A stretch of DNA of 64,000 nt from Tunturibacter empetritectus (GCF_040358985.1 NZ_CP132932.1:2480001-2544000); one strand, 5' to 3'. Positions 8,346-19,312 are shown, numbered from the stretch's first letter. Numbers and translations: made by a program. The notes: generated from the letters alone by a model not told the origin.

Positions 8346-9332
8346 ATGCTGTCACGCGTCGCGGATAGTTTGTACTGGATGAGCCGGTATCTCGAGCGCG
8401 CCGAGCATACGACGCGACTACTGGATGTGAATCTGAATCTGATGCTCGATGAAAGCCCGATCAGTGCAGAGCGTCGATGGCAACGGGTGCTGCAAGCTCT
8501 GGGTAAGCCGAAGAATGTTGAGTGGACCGGTGAGCCGTATGCGCTCACGCAGACGCTGACTTTCGATACGGAAAACAAGGCTTCGATCCTGTCCTGCATC
8601 ATCGCTGCGCGGGAAAACTCGCGCCACGTGAGGGAGCAGATTTCTACCGAGCAATGGCACCGCCTGAACAGCCTCTATCTACAGGTAACGCGGCCGGAGA
8701 TTCAGAGTCAGAGGCAGTCGGAGGCGCTGGTGCAAGGTATGACGCACCCCAGCGAGTTTCTGCAATCGGTGATGGAGGCGGTACATCAGTTTCAGGGTGT
8801 CACAGATTCTACTATGAACCACGGCGAAGGCTGGCAGTTCATTCAGGTGGGACGGTATATCGAACGGGCGTGTGCGACCGCGCTGTTGCTTCAGGCTTAC
8901 CATGTCGACCTGTGGGGGCACCCAGAGAGGATCGTTGATGGGAATGAATACCTGGACTGGATGGGACTGTTGCGTTCGGCGACCGCGTTCGAGGCGTACT
9001 GCAAGGTGTATACCGCGGATCTGACACCGGATCAGATCTTCGAGTTTCTTCTGCTCGACGAGGAGTTTCCACATTCGGTTCGATTTTCGATCGACAGCTT
9101 GCAGTGCGCGCTGGAGAAGATCCAGGGAGACAGCGGTAAGGTCCGTGCCGAGACCTTGCGTCGACTGAGCGGTCGTCTGCAATCCTCCTTAAACTACAGT
9201 AGCGTCGACGAGATCCTGAGCCAGGATGTGCTGGGGTACCTGGGTGGGATTCAGGCACAGTGCCGAGCTATTCATGAGACGATCTACGAGCTATACGTGG
9301 ACTATTCCATTCAGGCGGCCCTGGCAGGGTAG
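8346..9332 (+). CDS. Alpha-E domain-containing protein (COG2307)
   Basis: The 328-residue, mostly helical protein starts MLSRVADSLYWMSRYLERAEHT, the signature opening of the alpha-E family (formerly DUF403), and keeps GEGWQFIQVGRYIERA in the middle. The ATG follows AAAGGAG with good spacing. Genes of this family almost always sit beside a circularly permuted ATP-grasp gene and a transglutaminase gene, as here; the pairing is thought to define one biochemical pathway in which alpha-E is a helper or a second enzyme. No catalytic mechanism has been established, and no signal peptide or membrane segment is visible, so a cytoplasmic location is expected. The stop codon abuts the ATG of the next gene. 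Confidence 0.88.
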   Translation: MLSRVADSLYWMSRYLERAEHTTRLLDVNLNLMLDESPISAERRWQRVLQALGKPKNVEWTGEPYALTQTLTFDTENKASILSCIIAARENSRHVREQISTEQWHRLNSLYLQVTRPEIQSQRQSEALVQGMTHPSEFLQSVMEAVHQFQGVTDSTMNHGEGWQFIQVGRYIERACATALLLQAYHVDLWGHPERIVDGNEYLDWMGLLRSATAFEAYCKVYTADLTPDQIFEFLLLDEEFPHSVRFSIDSLQCALEKIQGDSGKVRAETLRRLSGRLQSSLNYSSVDEILSQDVLGYLGGIQAQCRAIHETIYELYVDYSIQAALAG

Positions 9333-10340
9333 ATGATCGAACAGGCACTGGCAGAAGAGACACGGAGACCGATTACCAGCGGGAGACGGTCGAACCTTGT
9401 GGACCTTGTTAAGGGTCTTGCTATCATTCTGGTCGTCTATGGCCATACGGCACAAGGTGTTGTGCATCGGGGCTGGTGGTCCGGTCCGTGGGCTGATTTT
9501 TCTAAAGCTTTCATCTACAGCTTTCACATGCCTGCCTTTTTCTTTGCCTCCGGACTGTTCGTGTTCGGTAGCATTCAGCGACGGGGACCGGCCAAGTTCA
9601 CGCTCGAGAAAATGAAGACCGTACTGTATCCCTATTTGTTATTCGCGGCCATCTCAGCTGCGCTCGGCCCTTTGATCCGACGATTCCAGATGTCCTATTC
9701 GCCATTTCACTGGAATACATTTCTGAGGAATGTCGCCGACGGGAGTGTGAGTTGGTTTCTATTCACCTTATTTTGGTGTTTGCTTCTGGCGCTCTTGACC
9801 GTGCGATTTCCGAATTGGCTGCGCTTTTTGCTCTCAGTGCTTGCCGGGGTGGCGCCGATCTACGGAACGTTCACCACGGACCACGTGTTGCAGGAGTTCT
9901 GTTTTGTGGCCGTGGGAATGTGGGTCGGACACCACATCTTTCGGCTGGAACATACTCCAAAGTGGATGGCGGCGGTTGGTTTTATGCTGCTTGCCGCCTT
10001 CCAATTCGCGGCTATCTATCTTTATGGTTTCGTGAATCGCGGGACGTATATTGTGCTTGGCCTGACTGGGACTGCTGGTCTTTTTCTCCTTTCCCGATTG
10101 CTTGAGAACCACTGGATCGGCGAGGCTCTGGTCTGGGTGGGACGGGCATCCCTTGCGATCTTCCTGCTAAGCGCCTTTGCGCAGGGAGCAACCCGTGTTG
10201 TGTTGTCTGACTTGTTTCACACTAACAACCTGTGGCTTCAATTGTTGTTGCCGACGGCTTTCGCGACAGTTCTACCTGCTATTGTTTGGTATCAGCGGGA
10301 CAGATGGCGGTTGGGATGGCTCTTTCATTGGCCGTTCTAG
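9333..10340 (+). CDS. Membrane acyltransferase (acyltransferase-3/OpgC-like)
   Basis: The 335-residue polytopic protein has the acyltransferase-3 opening NLVDLVKGLAIILVVYGHTA (conserved R/D and histidine), SFHMPAFFFASGLFVFG, and about ten hydrophobic segments. Proteins of this family acylate extracytoplasmic sugars, peptidoglycan or glycans from a cytoplasmic donor. The ATG directly follows the stop of the alpha-E gene with no gap, so the two are almost certainly translated from one message. Its presence inside the ATP-grasp/alpha-E/transglutaminase set is unusual, because the standard set has no membrane acyltransferase. It may modify the product of the pathway, or be an unrelated gene inserted without breaking the operon. 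Confidence 0.82.
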   Translation: MIEQALAEETRRPITSGRRSNLVDLVKGLAIILVVYGHTAQGVVHRGWWSGPWADFSKAFIYSFHMPAFFFASGLFVFGSIQRRGPAKFTLEKMKTVLYPYLLFAAISAALGPLIRRFQMSYSPFHWNTFLRNVADGSVSWFLFTLFWCLLLALLTVRFPNWLRFLLSVLAGVAPIYGTFTTDHVLQEFCFVAVGMWVGHHIFRLEHTPKWMAAVGFMLLAAFQFAAIYLYGFVNRGTYIVLGLTGTAGLFLLSRLLENHWIGEALVWVGRASLAIFLLSAFAQGATRVVLSDLFHTNNLWLQLLLPTAFATVLPAIVWYQRDRWRLGWLFHWPF

Positions 10341-10378
10341 CAGATGCAGCATCTTCGTAAGACCGGAAGGGACGGGCT

Positions 10379-11374
10379 ATGTATTATTCGATTCGCCATC
10401 TGACGAAGTTCCTGTACAGCAACCAGGTCAGCGAGAGCATGATGGAGACGCGGATGCACCCGCGGAGCGACCAGAATCAGCGCTGCCTGACGTTTCATCT
10501 TTCGGTAAGCCCGCGATGCCGAGTCTTCAGCTATCGCGATCATCTGGCGAACCATGTCCACCACTTCGATATTCCAGGAATGCACGGGCAGTTGGTGATC
10601 GTTGCTGAGTCGCTGGTCGAGGTACAGCCAGCGGCGCAGGTTCCGGCGTTTCTAGCTCCTGATGCCTGGGCGGATCTGGACGCGATGGTGGAGAACGGTG
10701 ACTACTGGGAGATGCTGCTGCCTAGCGAGTTTGCTATACCGACGCCGGCGCTGGACGCTCTTGCTGCCGAGTTGGACGTGAGGCGCAGGGACGATCCGCT
10801 GATGGTGCTGCATCACCTGAATCAGCAGATCTATGAGTACTTCGACTACAAACCGAAGTCGACGCATGTCGATTCACCGATCGATCTGGCTTTGAGCACT
10901 AAGGCTGGTGTTTGTCAGGATTTTGCTCACATCATGATCACGCTGGTGCGGTCGAAGCTGCGGATCCCCTGCCGGTATGTGAGCGGATATCTGTTTCATG
11001 GCGAGAGTGACATGGACCGGTCGGTGAGTTCGGCAACACATGCTTGGATTGAGGTTTTGATTCCACACCTGGGATGGGTGGGGTTCGATCCTACGAACTG
11101 GCTGGTGGCGGGGGACCGGCATATTCGTACGGCAATCGGAAGGGACTACTCCGATGTTCCGCCGACTCACGGCATCTTTCGCGGGCGCGCAGCGAGTGAG
11201 TTGACCGTGGCGGTTCGGGTGACTCCGAGCCTGGGAACCCTTTCGCTCGATCAGGAGCTGCCGGTGCCCGAGGATTGGTCGATTCTGGTGGAGAAGGCGA
11301 CACAGCTCCCAGAGCAGCCACCGCCGCCGACTCGTCAGCAGCAGATGGCGCAGCAGCAGCAGGAGAACTCCTAG
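10379..11374 (+). CDS. Transglutaminase-like cysteine peptidase family protein
   Basis: The 331-residue protein has the N-terminal transglutaminase beta domain (YYSIRHLTKFLYS, with the arginine-rich RMHPRSDQNQRC strand) and a papain-like transglutaminase core. The triad is visible: C179 in GVCQDFAHIM, H221 in THAWIEV, and D237 in GFDPTNW. A proline/glutamine-rich tail closes the protein. No signal peptide is seen. Family members beside ATP-grasp and alpha-E genes are thought to cut or re-form amide bonds in the product of the partner enzymes. It is the last gene of the operon; a dispersed repeat starts right after its stop codon. A GGAAGGGA ribosome site precedes the ATG. Confidence 0.88.
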   Translation: MYYSIRHLTKFLYSNQVSESMMETRMHPRSDQNQRCLTFHLSVSPRCRVFSYRDHLANHVHHFDIPGMHGQLVIVAESLVEVQPAAQVPAFLAPDAWADLDAMVENGDYWEMLLPSEFAIPTPALDALAAELDVRRRDDPLMVLHHLNQQIYEYFDYKPKSTHVDSPIDLALSTKAGVCQDFAHIMITLVRSKLRIPCRYVSGYLFHGESDMDRSVSSATHAWIEVLIPHLGWVGFDPTNWLVAGDRHIRTAIGRDYSDVPPTHGIFRGRAASELTVAVRVTPSLGTLSLDQELPVPEDWSILVEKATQLPEQPPPPTRQQQMAQQQQENS

Positions 11375-11375
11375 A

Positions 11376-11650
11376 GGGATACCCCCCCTATTACCTGCGT
11401 GTAAGCCTTTTGTTAATCATGGGCTTGCGCGAAGTATTGGCCGCCAAAATATTGATAATAAACGAGTTGCCTGCAGATTCTTCCAAACAAAGGGGTTATG
11501 AGATTAAAACAGGGAACCCTGGTATTTGCTGGGGATCTTCTTTCTTCCTGTCTCCATTATAGCGATTTGGGTGTAACTAATACGCCACGCGAATTCGCTG
11601 GATTGGTGCGGGGTTTGGTGAATCTGGGGCTTGACAGGTTTTTGGGAGAG
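11376..11650 (+). repeat. Dispersed repeat family A, copy 1
   Basis: This 275-bp non-coding segment matches 51088-51374 in the same orientation. Shared blocks include a C-run right after the stop codon, a TTACCYGCGTGTAA block, CAAAATATT, TTCCAAACAAAGGGGTTA (one mismatch in copy 2) and an exact ACTAATACGCCACGCGAAT. Near the 5' end TGTAAGCC (11400-11407) pairs with GGCTTGCG (11422-11429) across a 14-base loop. The second copy has different bases in both arms but pairs equally well. A C-run, a hairpin and a conserved 3' block just after a stop codon suggest a structured 3' RNA element or a small non-autonomous mobile element. No protein is convincingly encoded. Confidence 0.75.
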
Positions 11651-11765
11651 GCGTGTGTCCTGCCGGGCGGGCCGCCTGCGCGGCGCGCGGTCACTTCGTG
11701 ACTTGTATACCTTCGGTTGGCGCTCCCGTTGGTCGCGAGGAAGATTATTCCGACCAACGGGAGGA
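11651..11765 (+). repeat. Dispersed repeat family B, copy 1, with a 13-bp hairpin
   Basis: The segment shares CACTTCGTGACTTGTATACC plus two further bases (11692-11713) exactly with 61524-61545, and looser matches on both sides (CTGCCGGGCGGGCC before, TCCCGTTGGTCG after). In this copy CTCCCGTTGGTCG (11723-11735) and CGACCAACGGGAG (11751-11763) form a perfect 13-bp stem with a 15-base spacer, which could end transcription or form a stable RNA. It sits between convergent genes. The DNA from 11766 to 11838 shows nothing further beyond GC-rich inverted pieces. Confidence 0.65.
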
Positions 11766-11838
11766 CCACGCGAAGCTCTAAAAAGGCGTGCGAACGCCCG
11801 CCCTCCGCGTAGGAGGCCCGTCCGGCAGGACCTATCTT

Positions 11839-12606
11839 TCAGAGGTTGAGTTTCTTGAAGATGCGCTCGGGGATGTTGCGGATGATGAACATGATGGGCT
11901 GCCACTGGAATGGGACGTAGAGTATGTCCCTGCGCTTGTCGATGGCGCTGACGATGGATTCGGCGACTGAGTCGACGTCGGCGAACTTCTCGCTCCTGGG
12001 CATGCCGGCGGTCATTGCGGTTTTTGTGGGGCCGGGTTTGATGGTGAGCACGGTGACGCCTTCGCGGTCGATACGGTTTCTAAGGCCGTCGAGGAATGCG
12101 GAGAGGCCGGCCTTTGAGGAGCCATAGACGTAGTTGGACTTGCGGCCTCGCTCGCCTGCTACCGAGGAGAGCACGGCGAGGGTGCCTGCATGGCGCTGGA
12201 CGCAGAAGTTCGCGAGCCAGGTGAGGAGTGAGATCGGGGCCATGAAGTTGGTGTGGAGGATCTGGGCGGCGGTGTTGAAGTCGCGCTCGGCTTCGAGCTG
12301 GTCGCCGAGGACGCCGTGGGCGAGGTAGGCGATGTCCATGCCGGTGAGGGAGTTTACCGCGTGGGCCAGGAGCGCAGGGTGCTGGTCGGTGTCGTCGAGG
12401 TCGGCGACGGCAGTGTCCACGTAGCTGGCGCCGCGGGTCTTGAGATCGGCGGCTACTGCTGCCAGCTTTTCGGCGTTGCGCGCGACGAGGAACAGGCTTG
12501 CACCTTGTGAGGCCCAGATGCGGCAGGTTGCTTCGGCGATGCCGGAGGTTGCGCCGAGGACAAGGATCTTGCGAGGGGTTGAGGTTGATTGCGGGGTGGT
12601 GCTCAT
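11839..12606 (-). CDS. SDR oxidoreductase, DprE2-like (decaprenylphosphoryl-2-keto-ribose reductase type)
   Basis: The 255-residue short-chain dehydrogenase has the nucleotide-binding motif GATSGIA (18-24), an AHG segment in place of the usual NAG, S147/S148, and the catalytic Y161xxxK165 pair. The gene lies 19 bp downstream of an FAD oxidase that resembles DprE1. In mycobacteria DprE1 oxidises and DprE2 reduces the C2' of decaprenylphosphoryl ribose to give the arabinose donor. Adjacent DprE1- and DprE2-like genes on one strand argue for the same paired epimerisation here on some polyprenyl-phosphate pentose. The sequence alone does not prove the sugar. A cytoplasmic or membrane-associated enzyme is expected; no signal peptide is seen. 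Confidence 0.75.
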   Translation of the reverse strand: MSTTPQSTSTPRKILVLGATSGIAEATCRIWASQGASLFLVARNAEKLAAVAADLKTRGASYVDTAVADLDDTDQHPALLAHAVNSLTGMDIAYLAHGVLGDQLEAERDFNTAAQILHTNFMAPISLLTWLANFCVQRHAGTLAVLSSVAGERGRKSNYVYGSSKAGLSAFLDGLRNRIDREGVTVLTIKPGPTKTAMTAGMPRSEKFADVDSVAESIVSAIDKRRDILYVPFQWQPIMFIIRNIPERIFKKLNL

Positions 12607-12625
12607 AGGCTTGCTTTGTCCGGTC

Positions 12626-13999
12626 TTATGAATTTGGGGTGACGCGCTCCCAGAAGCTGGAGGTAAGCATGGGATCGCGGAATCGTGCGAACTGCTCCCA
12701 TTGTGGGTAGAAGGACTGGAATTGATGGGCGGTCATGGCGGCGTCTTTGGCTGGATAGAGGCGGCCGCCGAACTCGAGGGTCATGTCGGCGAGTCGCTGG
12801 AAGAGTGGGAAGCTCTTGTCAGGCTTGATGGGAAAGTCGAGGGCCAGGGTAATGCCGGGTTTTGGAAAGCTCATCATACCCGGGGATGGAACGTCTCCGA
12901 AGGCTTTGAGGACGGCGAGGAAGCTGGCGAGGCCGGAGTTTGCGACTTCACGGAGGATGGCGACGGTGCCCTCTTTGGCGTGCTCCCAGGGGATGACGTA
13001 CTGAAACTGAAGGAGGCCGCGTTTGCCGTACATACGGTTCCAGCGGAGAACCTTATCGAGCGGGTAGAAGAAGGGCTCGTAGTCCTGCAGGGCAACGGCT
13101 CGCTTGTGGATCTGCTTGTGGAAGAACGCGGTGTTGAAGAGGCTGACGGAGAGTGAGTTGAGGGCGAAGCCGGGAGCTTCAAAGGGAAAGATCAGCTTTG
13201 GTTTGGGCGAGGGTTTGAGATCGTCTTTTTTGGCCGAGTGATCGCCCTGCATAAAGACGCCCCGTGCGAAGTTGCCGCCTTTGGAGGTTACGTCGACCCA
13301 ACTAACGGTGTACTCGATGTCGTGTGCCTGGTTGGTGAGGTCGAGAAACTCGTCTATGCCATGGAACTGAATGCCTTCGTAGTCAATCTTGCGGGAGACG
13401 ATGGGCTTGAGGCGGAGGGTGGCCCAGGTGATTACGCCTGTGAGGCCGAGGCCGCCGATGGTTGCGGCGTAGAAGTCGGGATTCTCAGTGGGCGAGCAGA
13501 GCATGTGGGAGCCGTCGGAGCGGACGAGTTCGAACTGGGTAATGTGGCGGCCGAAGGTCCCGGCGCTGTGGTGATTTTTGCCGTGGATGTCATTGGCGAT
13601 TGCTCCACCGAGAGTTACATATTTTGTGCCAGGGGAAACGGGAAGAAAGAAGCCTCGGGGAACGGCGAAGTCGAGGATCTGCGCGAGGGAGACGCCGGCT
13701 TCGGCGGTGAGGAGGCCAGTCTCGGGGTTGAAGTCGATGAGGCGATTCATTGCGGTGGTGACGAGGAGGTTGCCGTCCTTGAGGAGGCAGACGTCGCCGT
13801 AGCTGCGGCCCATGCCGACGGGGAGTGCGCCGTTGTGGAGGTTGGCAGTGAGTGCGGGAAAGTCGCTCTGCCAGTGGAGCGGAAGAAGTTTTGCGCCGTA
13901 GGTAGGGTAGCGGCCCCAGGATTCGAAGGGAGATTGCATTGGGGAGGTCGCTTCCTCTGTTGCGGTTGAATCTGGCATAAGGACAGGATACTGGTTCAT
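12626..13999 (-). CDS. FAD-dependent oxidoreductase, DprE1-like
   Basis: The protein (457 residues from ATG 13999) is of the vanillyl-alcohol-oxidase type. FAD-binding segments are GMGRSYGDVC, GTKYVTLGGAIANDIHGKNH and GTFGRHITQFELV. The C-terminal half has LALDFPIKPDKSFPLF, then LEFGGRLYPAKDA, matching DprE1. In Mycobacterium tuberculosis DprE1 the benzothiazinone-reactive Cys387 lies three residues before the DFP; the aligned position here is Ala (codon 12842-12844). The longer ORF from 14113 overlaps rplT and is not used; 13942 is a second possible start. It precedes the DprE2-like gene on the same strand, suggesting a two-step epimerase for a polyprenyl-phosphate sugar. Confidence 0.78.
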   Translation of the reverse strand: MNQYPVLMPDSTATEEATSPMQSPFESWGRYPTYGAKLLPLHWQSDFPALTANLHNGALPVGMGRSYGDVCLLKDGNLLVTTAMNRLIDFNPETGLLTAEAGVSLAQILDFAVPRGFFLPVSPGTKYVTLGGAIANDIHGKNHHSAGTFGRHITQFELVRSDGSHMLCSPTENPDFYAATIGGLGLTGVITWATLRLKPIVSRKIDYEGIQFHGIDEFLDLTNQAHDIEYTVSWVDVTSKGGNFARGVFMQGDHSAKKDDLKPSPKPKLIFPFEAPGFALNSLSVSLFNTAFFHKQIHKRAVALQDYEPFFYPLDKVLRWNRMYGKRGLLQFQYVIPWEHAKEGTVAILREVANSGLASFLAVLKAFGDVPSPGMMSFPKPGITLALDFPIKPDKSFPLFQRLADMTLEFGGRLYPAKDAAMTAHQFQSFYPQWEQFARFRDPMLTSSFWERVTPNS

Positions 14000-14066
14000 A
14001 GCGATGGCGTGATTAAAAAGGAAGAGGCACAGCGTGTGCCGTGCCTCTTCTGAAACTACTGCGCTG

Positions 14067-14468
14067 TTAGGCGGCAGCAGAGGTGCGATTTGCGGCGTGC
14101 TTATCTGCTGCAATCTTCAGGGCTGACTTTGCCTGCTGGGTAAGAGCGGCAAAACCAGCTGCGTCGTTGGCGGCGATGTCAGCGAGAACCTTGCGGTCGA
14201 GCTGATTGCCGGCGAGCTTGAGGCCGTTGATGAAGGTCGAGTAGCTCATGCCGTTGATGCGGCAGGCAGCATTGATACGGACGATCCAGAGAGCGCGGAA
14301 CTGGCGCTTCTTCTGTTTACGTCCGGTGTAGGCGAACTTGAGTCCGCGCTCGACGGCTTCCTGAGCGGCCTGGTAGAGCTTGGACTTGGTGAGGAAGTAA
14401 CCACTCGCGCGCTTGAGGATCTTTTTGCGGCGATCGTTGCGTTTTGTACTCCGTTTTACACGGGGCAT
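14067..14468 (-). CDS. rplT: 50S ribosomal protein L20
   Basis: The 133-residue protein starts [20 protein letters not shown], the basic N-terminal tail of L20, and contains [16 protein letters not shown] and [13 protein letters not shown], all characteristic of the family. It is an early assembly protein that binds 23S rRNA. A short alanine-rich C-terminal extension makes it slightly longer than the usual 115-120 residues. A GGAGAAG ribosome site precedes the ATG on the minus strand. L20 follows L35 as usual, but across an unusually long 271-bp spacer, and infC, normally the first gene of this cluster, is not upstream here. Confidence 0.97.
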   Translation of the reverse strand: MPRVKRSTKRNDRRKKILKRASGYFLTKSKLYQAAQEAVERGLKFAYTGRKQKKRQFRALWIVRINAACRINGMSYSTFINGLKLAGNQLDRKVLADIAANDAAGFAALTQQAKSALKIAADKHAANRTSAAA

Positions 14469-14531
14469 CTTGCTTCTCCTTTTGCGTACTTCGTTTAAGC
14501 GGCTGGAGGTAAGGGTCGCATTCTTATCTCA

Positions 14532-14555
14532 ATCAGAACTGGTGGGTGTTCTGAT
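14532..14555. promoter_or_regulatory. Hairpin in the rpmI-rplT spacer
   Basis: ATCAGAAC and GTTCTGAT form a perfect 8-bp stem with an 8-base loop, about 65 bases before the rplT start on the minus strand. A second set of inverted repeats lies at 14631-14660 (GTTCC/GGAAC and GGGCC/GGCCC). Long structured leaders are known targets of L20 autoregulation in other bacteria. Whether these hairpins do that, or end or start transcripts between the two genes, is inference. Confidence 0.35.
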
Positions 14556-14739
14556 CGAGCTTCGTGAGAACGACGATGGTGGCCTCTTCACTCGCTATGC
14601 AACTTCAAGTCTCGTGGAATCGCTAACGCGGTTCCAGGGGCCGGAACGCTTTGCTGGCCCTTTGCTTTTTGAGCGGCTCGACTTGAAAAACTTATACTTC
14701 CCTTATTCCTGAGGAGGAAAGACCTGCTTGGTCTTTCTA

Positions 14740-14937
14740 TCAGGCGTAAGGAAGCATCCGGGCAACCTTGTGATGATCCGCATCGGAGATAAGCACTGAC
14801 CCGCCTAGCTTGCGCTTGGTCTTGGTGGCCTTCGATGTGAGAATGTGGCGCATCTTGGACTGGCCACGCTTGAACTTGCCGGTGCCGGTCTTATGAAAGC
14901 GCTTGGCTGCGCCGCTGTGTGTCTTCAACTTTGGCAT
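14740..14937 (-). CDS. rpmI: 50S ribosomal protein L35
   Basis: The 65-residue basic protein [20 protein letters not shown] continues with [19 protein letters not shown], the standard bacterial L35 sequence at standard length. It is a structural protein of the large ribosomal subunit. It lies upstream of rplT in the same direction. The gene before it is a GNAT acetyltransferase 151 bp away rather than infC, so the usual infC-rpmI-rplT operon has been split. Confidence 0.96.
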   Translation of the reverse strand: MPKLKTHSGAAKRFHKTGTGKFKRGQSKMRHILTSKATKTKRKLGGSVLISDADHHKVARMLPYA

Positions 14938-15088
14938 GGTGTTCCTGACGAAAACTGTGTTCTGGACAACTTACTAAGTATATACGAGGGTTGCGATTGC
15001 GGGCTCAACTCTTTGCAGGCCTTTTATGAAGAGAGTTGGGGACCAATGCGCAAACCGAGAGAATAAGAGATTTGAGTGAACGGAAGAT

Positions 15089-15622
15089 CTAGTCGAGGAC
15101 CTTCTCAAATACTTCAAAATAAAGGTCGTTCCGCGCTGGCACACCAAACCGTTGATCGTCATACGGGAATGGTTCCGTTTTGCCGGTGCGGCGATATCCG
15201 CGACGCTCATACCACTCGCTGAGACTGTGGCGAAGCCAGATCACTGTAATTCTGACTTTTTGCGCTCTACGGGCTTTTACATAATCCTCGGCATAAGACA
15301 AGAGCGTTCGGCCCAGTCCATCGGCCTGGCGTTGAGGGTCGATCGCGAGCATCGAGAGATACCATACGGCCGGTTCGTCAGTGGTCTCAAGTGAGACACA
15401 CCCCGCGAGAGGGGCCTTGTGGTCATCGCGCATCAATAGAACCGTGGCTTTACCGTTTGCGACTGTCTCGGCGAGGATAGTCGAATCGATTCTTTGGCCG
15501 CCTATTAACTTAGCTTCGCTTGCCCATCCAGCTTCAGCGCTTTTGCCTTTATAGGCGTTGTTAACAAAGGTGACTAGCTCGTCGATGTCAGCATAAGTAG
15601 CAGGAACAAAGATCATCTTCAA
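15089..15622 (-). CDS. GNAT family N-acetyltransferase
   Basis: The 177-residue protein has the GNAT core: an N-terminal strand and helix (IFVPATYADIDELVTFVNNA), the beta-4 strand AVWYLSMLAIDPQRQ, the acetyl-CoA pyrophosphate loop ADGLGRTLL, and YERRGYRRTGKTE near the end. The Q/RxxGxG/A loop is present as RQADGLG. The target is unknown. The first Met at 15622 is used, with a second Met two codons later. It lies between the His/Asp-rich secreted protein and rpmI, all on the minus strand, with a strong terminator just upstream at 15688-15717, so it starts its own transcript and could read into rpmI. Confidence 0.85.
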   Translation of the reverse strand: MKMIFVPATYADIDELVTFVNNAYKGKSAEAGWASEAKLIGGQRIDSTILAETVANGKATVLLMRDDHKAPLAGCVSLETTDEPAVWYLSMLAIDPQRQADGLGRTLLSYAEDYVKARRAQKVRITVIWLRHSLSEWYERRGYRRTGKTEPFPYDDQRFGVPARNDLYFEVFEKVLD

Positions 15623-15687
15623 TCATTATGCCTTCTTCATTTTTGACTGGAAAGAAGGCTTTGGTTGAAGCTGGTCTCCTGAACAAT

Positions 15688-15717
15688 AAAAATGACCCTC
15701 CGAAGAGGGTCATTTTT
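15688..15717 (-). terminator. Rho-independent terminator
   Basis: AAAAATGACCCTC, loop CGAA, GAGGGTCATTTTT: a perfect 13-bp stem with A and T tails on either side, so it works in both directions. It lies about 45 bases after the stop of the minus-strand His/Asp-rich protein gene and ends that transcript before the GNAT gene. Confidence 0.9.
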
Positions 15718-15762
15718 GGGCTCTTGCGAGCGTTTGTCAGGTGGTAGGGATTACGTGTTCCG

Positions 15763-16062
15763 TTATCCCTTTGGACCAACAGAGGAGCCACCACCAGAGC
15801 TGGAGCCGCCGCCGGTGCTGCTGCCACCACCGCCAGAGCTGCTACCACCGTGGCCGGGGCAGTTACCGCCGTTGCCGCCTTTACTGCCGCCGTCGTGGTC
15901 ATGGTCGTGGTCGTGGTTTTGGTCATGATCATGATGGCACCAGCCGAACCAGGACCACGAGCTGCCGCTATCGTGATCGTGGTCACAGGCGAAGGCTGAG
16001 CTGGAGGTTGTAAGCAGTGAGAGTCCAACGATCGATACTACGATCAAACGGTTCAATTTCAT
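15763..16062 (-). CDS. Small exported His/Asp-rich, Gly/Ser-rich protein
   Basis: The 99-residue protein has a signal peptide (MKLNRLIVVSIVGLSLLTTS, cleavage near SSAFA). The mature chain has a CDHDHDSG start, two Trp residues, a HHDHDQNHDHDHDHD block, and a C-terminal half of almost only Gly and Ser. The start ATG at 16062 follows GAGGTGA with good spacing; an upstream ATG at 16095 is not needed. The alternating His/Asp block is a plausible divalent-metal binder in the periplasm or outside the cell, and the Gly/Ser half resembles a flexible linker. Function is not known. It is monocistronic, followed by a strong terminator and divergent from gyrB. Confidence 0.7.
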   Translation of the reverse strand: MKLNRLIVVSIVGLSLLTTSSSAFACDHDHDSGSSWSWFGWCHHDHDQNHDHDHDHDGGSKGGNGGNCPGHGGSSSGGGGSSTGGGSSSGGGSSVGPKG

Positions 16063-16262
16063 TGGTTCACCTCGGGGAGTTACGAGCCGAAGCATAACAA
16101 GCCATGTGGGTTAGGGGAGTACAACTTTGGGCGCAGGAGAGGCGGTTACCAATGGGCCAGGGATTGCTATGCGGGAGGGCTCAGCCGAGGTGCGCGAGGC
16201 CTGCAAGACCCCTTCCGCGTGCTATACTTAAGACACTGAGAGTCAGGCTAGAACGTGTGTAA

Positions 16263-19004
<2,742 letters not shown>

Positions 19005-19028
19005 TTTTTGGAGAGAGAAGAGCGTCGA

Positions 19029-19312
19029 ATCAGACTAAGCTCGAGCTCTGAAATTGTTTGCCTAGACTGCTGAGCTGATAGATGCCAGGTGGTTGCTACT
19101 TCGCGTAGTGCGCTATCTCGTGCGAGGTAGTCGGGTGAGAGCCTAAGCCGATCACCGCGTGCATCTGCCGTAATGCCGGTGCGTTCCAGTGTTTCTGCCA
19201 GCAACACCGCTGAAGGGTCTCTTATTGTAAGGAATCCACCGTGTAGGCCATCCGCGCCCTCCGCTGTGATCCCTGCATCGGCGAGAGATCGTTTGAGTTT
19301 ATTGAGATGTTC
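19029..19312 (-). pseudogene. Duplicated 3' fragment of kynureninase
   Basis: This segment is a diverged copy, about 80% by eye, of the 3' end of the intact kynU gene and its flank (20878-21161). It encodes LAETLERTGITADARGDRLR and SPDYLARDSALREVATTWHL, against LAEALKRTGITTDARGNRLR in the intact gene. There is no start codon and no 5' part. The stop codon of the OpgC-like gene at 19222 lies inside it, so that gene runs into it in a different frame. The fragment and intact kynU flank the OpgC-like gene as direct repeats, which suggests a duplication or insertion event. No insertion sequence is visible. Confidence 0.85.
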
